Origin: an uncultured Lachnospiraceae bacterium
GTDB taxonomy: Bacteria; Bacillota; Clostridia; Lachnospirales; Lachnospiraceae
NCBI GenBank assembly: GCA_946633495.1
Contig: CAMPAX010000151.1
Span: forward strand, 1 to 5,928
Direction of reading: 5' to 3'
Length of the DNA: 5,928 nt
Made by a program: the position numbers and the translations under genes. Shown piece by piece: positions 1 through 5,928 of the stretch. Each line of letters starts with the position of its first letter. Position 1 is the stretch's first letter. Under the pieces are notes generated by a model. The model was not told where the DNA came from. It did not search any database and saw only the letters and a program-made list of their open reading frames with translations.

Positions 1-3
1 ATT

Positions 4-2439
4 TTATTCCATTTCCATCAGATAAAGACGGGAAGAAAAATCCGGCGCATGACGGACCTCTCCGGAGTATCCTGTGCCGGAGAAGGCCTGAGCCACATGA
101 ACGCCGGCTCTGATCAGGGCGTCACCGTAAAGTTTAAGATCCTCCTTCTCTCCGTCCATCCGGATCTTTTTCGCCAGCACGTTATGCAGCATACTGTCCG
201 GTTTCACATGGATGGGTGCCACAGTATTCACCAGACTTCCGAATTCCTTGATATTATATTTCATCTCTATATTTTTGAAATGATACTTCCCGTCAGGCCG
301 AAGCCCCCTGGCATGATAGATCTCGGTCTGCAGATTCGGCCGGACCAGCAGCATAAGAAGAAGTCCCGCTGCCCGTTTCTTATCCGGAGAGACCACCGTC
401 CACTCGGTAACATTTCCGGCGGAAGGAGAAAGAACGCTGAATGTCCCGACACCGGACGTACTTCCCACACCCAGTCCTCCCAGGCCGTCCCCGGCTCCGA
501 TGGCTCTGCCGCGATAGAAATCCCCGAAGAAGAAAGTCTTCCGCCACTCCTTGTACAGCCTGATCTGCCGGGCGATCTCTTCCCGTTCCTCCTTCTTCAT
601 ATCCGAAAGATTGCACTCATATCCCAGTACGCCGAACGCCGCCACATTGAACCGTGTCCAAAGAGGCGTTCGTCTTAACGTCTGATGATTCGGCACATCC
701 GAGACATGTGCCGTCACGGTGCTCATGGGATACCCGTAGCTGTAACCTGTCTGGATCTCCGTCCGCGCCACGGCATCGCTGTCATCGCTGGCCCAGATCT
801 GCGGGAAGAAAGAAAGGATCCCCAGATCAAAGCGGTTTCCTCCGGAAGCGCATCCCTCAAAAAGGATCTTCGGGAACCGTTCCGTGAGGATCTTCATGAT
901 CCTGTACAGCCCCAGAATATAACGATGCGCCACCTCTCCCTGCCGCTCCGGCGGAAGAGACGCGGAATAAATATCCGTCATGCTCCGGTTCATATCCCAT
1001 TTCACGTAAGAAACCCCTGCGGTTCCGAAAATGCCGCTCATCTTCCGAATCACATAATCCTGCACATCGGTTCTTGTCAGATCCAGAAACCGCTGGTTCC
1101 GTCCCTCGGAGTGAAAATGATCCGGGATCTGCAGCGCCCAGTCCGGGTGTTTTCGGTAAAGCTCACTGTTTACACTGACCATTTCCGGCTCCACCCAGAG
1201 GCCGAATCTCATGCCCATGGCTTCGATCTTTGCCGCCAGTTCCTCGATCCCGCCCGGCAGCTTCTTCCGATTCACATACCAGTCTCCCAGGGCCTTCGTA
1301 TCATCCGTCCGGTCTCCGAACCAGCCGTCATCCATGACGAAAAGCTCGATCCCCACTTCCTTTCCGGCCTTTGCCAGCTTCAGAAGCTTTCCCTCATCGA
1401 TCTTGAAATACGACGCCTCCCAGCTGTTCAAAAGCACGGGGCGGGGTCTTTTCTTCCAATATCCGCGGACGATGTGCTCCCGTACAAACGCATGCATTTT
1501 ATGGCTCATGTCATTGAAGCCCTGATCCGAATACGTCATCACCGCTTCCGGCGAAGCGAAGCTTTCCTCCGGCTCCAGCCGCCAGGAGAAGCCTTCCGGA
1601 TTGATCCCCGAGACAAGGCGCAGCTTTCCGAAAGGACTTACCTCCGCCGCCTCGTAATGATTTCCGCTGTAGATCAGATTGAAAGCGTACACCTCCCCCG
1701 CATCCTCCGTCGTATGCGGTTTTGACAGCATGACAAACGGATTTGCACGATTCGAGGATACTCCGGAGGCTGTGGCATTCACCAGCTTTCCGGCCCCCAA
1801 AGCCCGATCTGTCCGGTGCATTTCTCTGGCCCATGCCCCGTTAAATGTAGACATTACATAAGGCTCCGCGTCGAAATCCAGGGAAAGGCTCATCAGCCGT
1901 TCCACCGTCACCGGAGCCTTGCCGTGATTGGTAAGGACCGCTGAACGCGTGATCACGTCGCAGTCCTTATAAACCGTATAATACAGAGTCAGTTCCATGT
2001 CATAGGAGTGATCCGTCATCGTGACAAAAAGCGTCTCACCCTTTCCGGATTCATCATAGGAAGAGGGAAGGCCGGCTTCCGCCCGGCCTCCCCGTACAAG
2101 TTCCGCCCTCGAATAGACAAAATCCGAAGTCCGCCCGCCGTCCCCATGGCGAAGCGCCACCGCCGGCTCCCTCAGATCTCCCTTTCCGGGCCAGCTGTAT
2201 TCCAGACGCATATCCTCCAATGTGTACCGCTTCTCCTCCTCATCATAAAGGCAGGTGGTTCCCGGAGGAAATGCATGCCGTTCCGCAAGACCCATGCATT
2301 CCGGATCCGCCGTATCTTCAATGGTGATCCGCGCCCCGTAGTAAAGGTGCTCCAGCTGTCCGGTGGGAAGCACCCGGAAGGCATAGGTGGTATTTTCTGT
2401 ATCAAGGATAAATAAGCTGTTCTTTATCTTTCTGATCAT
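4..2439 (-). CDS. Alpha-galactosidase, glycoside hydrolase family 36
   Basis: This enzyme hydrolyses terminal alpha-galactosyl residues, as in melibiose or raffinose-type sugars; it is probably cytoplasmic, since no signal peptide is seen. An N-terminal beta-sandwich (about 1-330) is followed by a TIM barrel (about 331-640) and a C-terminal beta domain. Visible GH36 motifs are LLNSWEASYF (336-345), DDGWFG (370-375, sugar-binding D370/D371), GLWVEPEMV (413-421), KWDMNR (480-485, nucleophile D482), CASGGNRFD (530-538) and SDDSDA (551-556, likely acid/base D552). By my recollection of Geobacillus AgaA, these residues sit at a constant offset of +4, which supports the chosen start. At 811 residues it is longer than the usual 730 or so; the excess is C-terminal and includes a glycine-rich stretch (644-670). 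It is the last gene of the three-gene unit, 8 bases after the transporter stop. Family assignment is very secure; the exact substrate is not known. Confidence 0.97.
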   Translation of the reverse strand: MIRKIKNSLFILDTENTTYAFRVLPTGQLEHLYYGARITIEDTADPECMGLAERHAFPPGTTCLYDEEEKRYTLEDMRLEYSWPGKGDLREPAVALRHGDGGRTSDFVYSRAELVRGGRAEAGLPSSYDESGKGETLFVTMTDHSYDMELTLYYTVYKDCDVITRSAVLTNHGKAPVTVERLMSLSLDFDAEPYVMSTFNGAWAREMHRTDRALGAGKLVNATASGVSSNRANPFVMLSKPHTTEDAGEVYAFNLIYSGNHYEAAEVSPFGKLRLVSGINPEGFSWRLEPEESFASPEAVMTYSDQGFNDMSHKMHAFVREHIVRGYWKKRPRPVLLNSWEASYFKIDEGKLLKLAKAGKEVGIELFVMDDGWFGDRTDDTKALGDWYVNRKKLPGGIEELAAKIEAMGMRFGLWVEPEMVSVNSELYRKHPDWALQIPDHFHSEGRNQRFLDLTRTDVQDYVIRKMSGIFGTAGVSYVKWDMNRSMTDIYSASLPPERQGEVAHRYILGLYRIMKILTERFPKILFEGCASGGNRFDLGILSFFPQIWASDDSDAVARTEIQTGYSYGYPMSTVTAHVSDVPNHQTLRRTPLWTRFNVAAFGVLGYECNLSDMKKEEREEIARQIRLYKEWRKTFFFGDFYRGRAIGAGDGLGGLGVGSTSGVGTFSVLSPSAGNVTEWTVVSPDKKRAAGLLLMLLVRPNLQTEIYHARGLRPDGKYHFKNIEMKYNIKEFGSLVNTVAPIHVKPDSMLHNVLAKKIRMDGEKEDLKLYGDALIRAGVHVAQAFSGTGYSGEVRHAPDFSSRLYLMEME
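430..510 (-). other. Glycine-rich insertion in the GH36 C-terminal region
   Basis: Residues 644-670 contain a run with Gly at about every second or third position (GAGDGLGGLGVGSTSGVG). It lies just after FFFGDFYR, where GH36 enzymes normally pass directly from the barrel end (GDFYRL) to SPFEGN-like sequence, here SPSAGN (671-676). The frame is intact on both sides, so it reads as an in-frame insertion or loop extension, not a frameshift. The GH36 comparison is from memory. Confidence 0.6.
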
Positions 2440-2441
2440 AT

Positions 2442-2450
2442 CCCCTCCTA
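2442..2450 (-). promoter_or_regulatory. Ribosome binding site of the GH36 gene, built on the transporter stop codon
   Basis: Read on the minus strand this is TAGGAGGGG followed by AT and the ATG at 2439. The TAG stop of the transporter forms the first three bases, so a terminating ribosome covers the site. The spacing from AGGAGG to ATG is only 4 bases, which is tight. No other in-frame ATG lies nearby (the next Met is residue 48), so this site fixes the start. Confidence 0.9.
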
Positions 2451-4271
2451 CATATTCGCTTCCTTCCTTTTTGCGATCTCCTGTGTAAGCTCTGTCAGTT
2501 TTTCATCCGTCAGAATGTATTTTGCCTTGAAGATCACCAGTGCGATGATGAGTACGACGATGGGGGTCAGTGTCATAACCAGCCGAAGTCCTGCCACGGC
2601 ACCCGTGCCGATGGTTTCCGTTGTATGGCTCTCATAATCTGCGATCTTTTCCAGGAAAGTCTTACAGCTAAGCTCCGTAGTGCTGCTCTCCTGAATGTTG
2701 AATACGGTAAGACAGATGGATGCGACCATGGCCGCGATACCGGAGGCCAGCTTCACCACAAAGGTCTGCATGGAGAAGATCACGGATTCGTCTCTCCGGT
2801 TGTTCTTATATTCGCCGTAATCCACCGTATTTGCAAGGAATATCGTAACGATAACATTCAGAATACCTACCGCTGCCATGATGAAAAATCCCGGTACGAA
2901 GAACAGGAACACACTTTTGGTCCCCGAAAGTGCCATGGCAAGCAGGATCAGATATCCGCCGATGGCCGAGAATACACAGATGTAGAAAACCTTCAGCGTA
3001 CTGAAGAGCTTCCGAAGCAGCGGGAAGAGGGCCATCATGGCTATGATCTGCATGCCGCCCGCGAAGGTGTTGAACAGCGTGTAATTGCCCTGCCAGTTGG
3101 AACCCGCCAGATCGTATTTGAAGAAATAGATCAGCAGGTTGGAGGTGATATAGGTCGCGGTATTGACCAGAACGATGGTAATAACGATGGTCATGGCCTG
3201 ATCGTTATGCACCAGCGCATTGAACATCTGTCCCACGGACGCGGTCTGCATATCCACAGAGGATTTCTCCTTGATGCACACGCAGGTAACGATGATGAAG
3301 ATCACGAACAGAACGCCGATCACGATGGAGAAATACTTGAAGCCCACCCGCTCCACTTCCAGAGTCGAACTGAAGGTCACTTCTGTATGAAAGTCGCCGG
3401 TCTCGGAGAGCTTTTTGTAATTCTCTGCATTTACAAAGATCGCAAAGACAGCCTCCGCGGAATCCCTGGAATCCATCACCAGTTCTGCGGATGCATCCTC
3501 CAGCTCTGTCCCGTTTACCGAGATCTTAACATTCGCATTGTCCGGATTCACATGGATCACTTTTTCAAAGACCTTATCGCTGCCGCTGATCTCTGCGGAC
3601 ATCACCAGCCCGCTGCCGAGATCCGCTGTCAGATTCTTTACATTTCCCGTGGGATTCTTGTCGCCGTCCACTTCGATCAGGAAAGCGCTGACATTTTTAT
3701 CCGAATTGGAAATGGTCATGACGGTATTGTCGGTACTGCTGCCCACCATAGCGGATCCGAGAGCGGATACAGCCATAACGGTGATAATGGTAACGAGTGC
3801 CGAACCGACACCTGCGCAGGACCGGGCCAGCGCCGACAGCCCCTCCCGCTCCCTGCCGCTCCTGGTAAAGGCCGGGATCATGGACCAATAGGGAATGTCC
3901 ATCATGGTATAGGTGACACCCCACAAAATATAGGTAACTGCCGCATAGGCAATCATGCCTCCGCCGTCCAGTGAGGGCGGTGCAGAGAACATCATGATCA
4001 GGATCGCCGCATTCGTGATGGTTCCGATCAGCAGCCAGGGACGGAACTTGCCCCACCTGGTCTTTGTTTTTGCTACAATGACGCCCATGATCGGATCGTT
4101 AAATGCATCAAAGATCCGGGCAACCAAAAGGATCACACCCATTGCTACCGCCGATACTCCCAGAACATCCTGGAAATAATACAGAACATAGCTGGCGGAC
4201 AGCATATAAACCATATCTTTGCCCACGGCTCCCAGACCGTAAGCAGCCTTCTCTCTTAAAGTAAGATTCAT
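2448..4271 (-). CDS. MelB-like GPH-family sugar:cation symporter with an extracellular insert
   Basis: This is a twelve-helix membrane transporter that would import a glycoside with Na+ or H+. The core closely follows E. coli/Salmonella MelB: K18-D19 in helix 1, RIFDAFNDPIMG (52-63, with D55, N58 and D59 at MelB numbering), RWGKFRPWLLIG (72-83), MDIPYWS (124-130, D125 matching MelB D124), R150 matching R149, and DYGEYK (484-489, K489 matching K377). Approximate helices are 12-34, 40-64, 79-97, 106-130, 151-175, 311-333, 357-384, 396-418, 427-449, 453-482, 500-524 and 559-583. At 607 residues it is about 130 longer than MelB. Most of the excess is a soluble region between helices 5 and 6, and about 20 residues are in the helix 11-12 loop. 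The start overlaps the upstream stop as ATGA. There is no PTS IIA-like tail as in LacS. The galactosidase next door suggests an alpha-galactoside, but GPH specificity cannot be read from sequence. Confidence 0.95.
   Translation of the reverse strand: MNLTLREKAAYGLGAVGKDMVYMLSASYVLYYFQDVLGVSAVAMGVILLVARIFDAFNDPIMGVIVAKTKTRWGKFRPWLLIGTITNAAILIMMFSAPPSLDGGGMIAYAAVTYILWGVTYTMMDIPYWSMIPAFTRSGREREGLSALARSCAGVGSALVTIITVMAVSALGSAMVGSSTDNTVMTISNSDKNVSAFLIEVDGDKNPTGNVKNLTADLGSGLVMSAEISGSDKVFEKVIHVNPDNANVKISVNGTELEDASAELVMDSRDSAEAVFAIFVNAENYKKLSETGDFHTEVTFSSTLEVERVGFKYFSIVIGVLFVIFIIVTCVCIKEKSSVDMQTASVGQMFNALVHNDQAMTIVITIVLVNTATYITSNLLIYFFKYDLAGSNWQGNYTLFNTFAGGMQIIAMMALFPLLRKLFSTLKVFYICVFSAIGGYLILLAMALSGTKSVFLFFVPGFFIMAAVGILNVIVTIFLANTVDYGEYKNNRRDESVIFSMQTFVVKLASGIAAMVASICLTVFNIQESSTTELSCKTFLEKIADYESHTTETIGTGAVAGLRLVMTLTPIVVLIIALVIFKAKYILTDEKLTELTQEIAKRKEANM
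3348..3746 (-). other. Extracellular insert domain of the symporter (residues about 176-308)
   Basis: Between helix 5 (ending near 175) and helix 6 (starting near 311), MelB has only a short outward loop. Here there are roughly 110-130 extra residues, rich in Ser, Asn, Asp, Val and Thr, with alternating hydrophobic/polar patterns typical of beta strands, and no cysteine. With the N-terminus inside, the helix 5-6 loop faces outside, so the insert should sit on the cell surface. I do not recognise a named domain; a small beta-sandwich is a reasonable guess. The reading frame is continuous, and the conserved MelB motifs resume after it (DYGEYK at 484-489). Confidence 0.8.
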
Positions 4272-5836
4272 ACGCTTCTCCTCTCCATGGCGATCTTCAC
4301 CGCCTCGTAAGCCCCGTTATAGATCCCCATTTTCTTATTCTCTACGATACATTCGCACATGCCCCGGAGCAAGCTGTCATCCTGAATAAAGAGCTCGATC
4401 CCCTGCAGCACATGCGGGATATCCCGAAGCTCCAGCGTACCGTCTCCGATCTCAGCGGAATGGATCGCACCCCATTGTTCATGTCCTCCCACTCTTTGAA
4501 TAAAGAGCTTCGGTACCGGATAGAAGGAAAGCTCGCTGGGCTTTGTCACCAGTACATCCGCGCTCCGCATGAGAAGGTTTGTGGCATAAACCGCTTCGAA
4601 GATATTCTCATGCGCGAAGGCATGTACGCCCACGACCCTGTCCGTCAGTGCCTTCTTTGCGAATTCTCTGGTTGCGGTCCAGTCATTGAAATGCGTCCGG
4701 CTGACCTTCTCCAGTCCCTTCACCTCCGAAAGCAGCATATCCCAGACCTTGGCATAATCGCCCACATTTACATAGAGAGCAACCTCTTTCCTCCGGATCC
4801 CTGGCATCAGTGCCCGGATGATGCTTTTGAAGATCTCGCCCTGAGCGCCGGCCCCGCCGATAGTCAGCAGGAAACGCATAGGCTGTCCGTTCTTCTTTCT
4901 TTCCAGTCTTGCGGCACAATCCGCCTCGATATTCTCCACCAGCTCATGATCCACATAATGACCGGTATAGACCAGCGAATCTTCCGGCATGGCCTTTAAG
5001 ACCTTCTCCTTCTGCATTCCGTTCAGCATCCGGTAACCCTGATAGGCATAATGGGTCTGCACCGTATGGATACTTCCCTCCGCCAGGTGCAGTGCCATGG
5101 GCCAGTTGTCCGGGATCGCATTTACCACATATTTCATTCCTGCATGCAGCGCCGCCTGTGCCGGCCATACATGGGTCGCCACCAGCGGAAGCTCCTTCGG
5201 AACATTCTTAAAGACCGGAGCCATGAGCTCTGCATTTGCCTGATCCGATGCATTATAGGAAAGCTGGCGGAAACCTTCATAATTCATGGGTTCCCATACG
5301 ATCTTGTTGAACAGCCGGCTCTTCTGTGAGATCCGGGAGCCCATGGAATAAAGATCGTTCTGGGCGGAGATCACCTTTGTGCAGGTGGTCTCCGGATAGG
5401 AATTCAGATCCATCCAGTACGGGGTGTAACCCATGGAATGAGCGGCGGAAGCGATCGCCATGGAGATCCGGTAATGCCCAAATCCCATGCGGATATTTCC
5501 TACGATAATGCCCTTCTCCAGATCAAAACCGCCGTTTTCCGTCGCTGCACCGTTCTCTGCTTTGCTTTCCGGTTCTTTCGTTATTTCTTCCGTCTCAGCT
5601 GCTTTTTCCGTATCCTGCTTCTCATCCCGGAGTTCTTCCGCCTTCGGAGCTTCCACCCGAAGGTTCTTCACTCCCAGAAGCTCCCCGATGTAAGGATTCT
5701 CCTCTATAAACGCCTGATAATCGACTTCACTGTCATCTTCATATTTTCTGATATAGCTCTCTTTTGAGCGGACCGCTTTACGAACCACACTGCGGGACAT
5801 TTTATTTCCGAAAATCTCTTCTGAACGCTTTGACAT
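4268..5836 (-). CDS. Putative GT-B fold glycosyltransferase-like protein (MurG/MGDG synthase-like)
   Basis: This is a soluble 522-residue protein with no signal peptide or membrane helix. Residues 1-61 are a charged, probably helical extension and 62-106 a Glu/Lys/Ala-rich linker. Two Rossmann-like halves follow. The first opens with IIVGNIRMGFGHYRIS (110-125), resembling the glycine-rich GxGH loop of MGDG synthase and MurG, with H121 in the place of their catalytic histidine. The second half starts at FLLTIGGAGAQGE (322-334) and contains ADVLVTKPSELSFYP (426-440) and GGHEQWGA (450-457), comparable to the nucleotide-sugar binding part of GT28-type enzymes. The KPSEL segment differs from the usual KPGG/KAGP, so donor use is uncertain. 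I know no characterised close relative. As first gene of the operon it presumably acts on the same sugar as the transporter and GH36 enzyme, but this is inference. M1 is preferred over M13 because a strong AAGGAGG lies 10 bases before M1. The fold is fairly sure, the activity is not. Confidence 0.8.
   Translation of the reverse strand: MSKRSEEIFGNKMSRSVVRKAVRSKESYIRKYEDDSEVDYQAFIEENPYIGELLGVKNLRVEAPKAEELRDEKQDTEKAAETEEITKEPESKAENGAATENGGFDLEKGIIVGNIRMGFGHYRISMAIASAAHSMGYTPYWMDLNSYPETTCTKVISAQNDLYSMGSRISQKSRLFNKIVWEPMNYEGFRQLSYNASDQANAELMAPVFKNVPKELPLVATHVWPAQAALHAGMKYVVNAIPDNWPMALHLAEGSIHTVQTHYAYQGYRMLNGMQKEKVLKAMPEDSLVYTGHYVDHELVENIEADCAARLERKKNGQPMRFLLTIGGAGAQGEIFKSIIRALMPGIRRKEVALYVNVGDYAKVWDMLLSEVKGLEKVSRTHFNDWTATREFAKKALTDRVVGVHAFAHENIFEAVYATNLLMRSADVLVTKPSELSFYPVPKLFIQRVGGHEQWGAIHSAEIGDGTLELRDIPHVLQGIELFIQDDSLLRGMCECIVENKKMGIYNGAYEAVKIAMERRSV
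4278..4286 (-). promoter_or_regulatory. Ribosome binding site of the transporter, inside the upstream gene
   Basis: On the minus strand the sequence is GGAGAGGAG, ending 6 bases before the ATG at 4271. It is read in the upstream gene as part of the codons for its C-terminal Met-Glu-Arg-Arg. It is followed by a four-base ATGA overlap (4268-4271) of the upstream stop and the transporter start, the classic arrangement for translational coupling. Confidence 0.88.
5519..5653 (-). other. Low-complexity acidic/basic linker in the glycosyltransferase-like protein
   Basis: Residues 62-106 are dominated by Glu, Lys, Ala, Thr and Asp (for example EKAAETEEITKEPESKAE) and are probably disordered. They separate a short charged N-terminal segment (1-61, including the YQAFIEENPYIGELL stretch at 40-54) from the GT-B core that begins near 109. 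MurG-type enzymes normally begin directly with the core, so the segment is an added module joined by a flexible tether. Confidence 0.7.
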
Positions 5837-5928
5837 ACGTGTCTGTCCTCCTTGCCTTTTGATTTACTGAATCTGATCTTTTTCCGTTTATGCAGCTCGA
5901 ACGGTTTCTTAACACAGCTGATACCGTG
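5837..5928 (-). promoter_or_regulatory. Upstream leader of the operon; promoter not resolved
   Basis: These 92 bases are the only non-coding stretch of note and must hold at least part of the 5' leader. Apart from the ribosome binding site I see no convincing sigma-A promoter: CATAAA (5887-5892, minus strand) could be a weak -10, but nothing resembling TTGACA stands 16-18 bases before it. GAAACCGTTC (5899-5908, minus strand) has a CG-centred look vaguely like LacI-family or CcpA sites, but it misses several consensus positions. The promoter may lie beyond the window, or another gene may precede this one. Confidence 0.3.
5847..5853 (-). promoter_or_regulatory. Ribosome binding site of the glycosyltransferase-like gene
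   Basis: On the minus strand this is a perfect AAGGAGG, 10 bases before the ATG at 5836. It decides the start in favour of M1; the alternative M13 (codon at 5798-5800) has no comparable site upstream. The slightly long spacing is acceptable for Firmicutes. Confidence 0.85.

Noticed and set aside
1..3. A terminator after the last gene.
   Set aside because: Only three bases follow the stop codon in the window, so nothing can be seen.
685..1725. A 346-codon open frame on the plus strand opposite the GH36 gene.
   Set aside because: It lies wholly antisense to a gene with complete GH36 motifs, its protein is rich in His, Arg and Pro without any recognisable domain, and I noted no good ribosome binding site. 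It is a shadow frame.
3348..3746. The possibility that the transporter insert is a mobile element or a frameshift artefact.
   Set aside because: The frame is open throughout, no terminal inverted or direct repeats were noticed at the edges, and the protein pattern is that of a folded beta-rich region flanked by intact helices.
2625..3974. A 449-codon open frame on the plus strand opposite the transporter gene.
   Set aside because: It is antisense to conserved transporter helices. The product is extremely rich in His, Gly and Asp, as expected from the reverse complement of membrane-helix codons, and it has no domain.
4412..4999. A 195-codon plus-strand frame opposite the glycosyltransferase-like gene.
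   Set aside because: It is antisense to the conserved GT-B core and shows no motif; a shadow frame.
5899..5908. A CG-centred GAA-N4-TTC element upstream of the operon, considered as a CcpA (cre) or LacI-family operator.
   Set aside because: It fails about three fixed positions of the cre consensus and only three base pairs on each side are symmetric. This is too weak to call.
5887..5922. A possible sigma-A promoter with CATAAA as -10.
   Set aside because: The nearest -35-like sequences (TTAAGA at 14 bases or TGTTAA at 16 bases) have poor spacing or few consensus matches.

Overview
The window holds three complete, tightly packed genes, all on the minus strand and transcribed from the right end towards the left. 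They look like one operon for uptake and breakdown of an alpha-galactoside, or a related glycoside, in a Gram-positive bacterium. The likely source is a clostridial Firmicute such as a Lachnospiraceae-type gut organism. That guess rests on the strong GGAGG-type ribosome binding sites, the close packing, the clostridial flavour of the GH36 enzyme and GPH transporter, and base composition that looks moderate by eye. No taxonomic marker gene is present, so it remains an inference.

In order of transcription: (1) 5836-4268 encodes a 522-residue soluble protein with the hallmarks of a GT-B fold glycosyltransferase related at a distance to the MurG / MGDG synthase / UgtP type. It has an unusual charged N-terminal extension and linker. 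(2) 4271-2448 encodes a 607-residue MelB-like GPH-family sugar:cation symporter. Its 12-helix core keeps the MelB cation and sugar residues, but about 110-130 residues are inserted in the outward-facing loop between helices 5 and 6, and a second outward loop (helices 11-12) is slightly extended. (3) 2439-4 encodes an 811-residue family GH36 alpha-galactosidase with a complete active site, no secretion signal, and a glycine-rich insertion near the start of the C-terminal domain.

The first two genes overlap by four bases (ATGA). The stop codon of the second is part of the ribosome binding site of the third, so translation of all three is probably coupled. The simplest model is that the symporter imports an oligosaccharide or galactoside and the cytoplasmic GH36 enzyme removes alpha-galactose. 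The role of the glycosyltransferase-like protein is not explained by this model and is the most interesting open question. It could be a real glycosyltransferase that uses or makes the same sugar linkage, or a non-canonical member with another activity.

Only 92 bases lie upstream of the first gene (5837-5928) and 3 bases downstream of the last. No regulator, terminator, RNA gene, mobile element, repeat array or CRISPR was seen. Outside the genes there is no gap over 100 bases.
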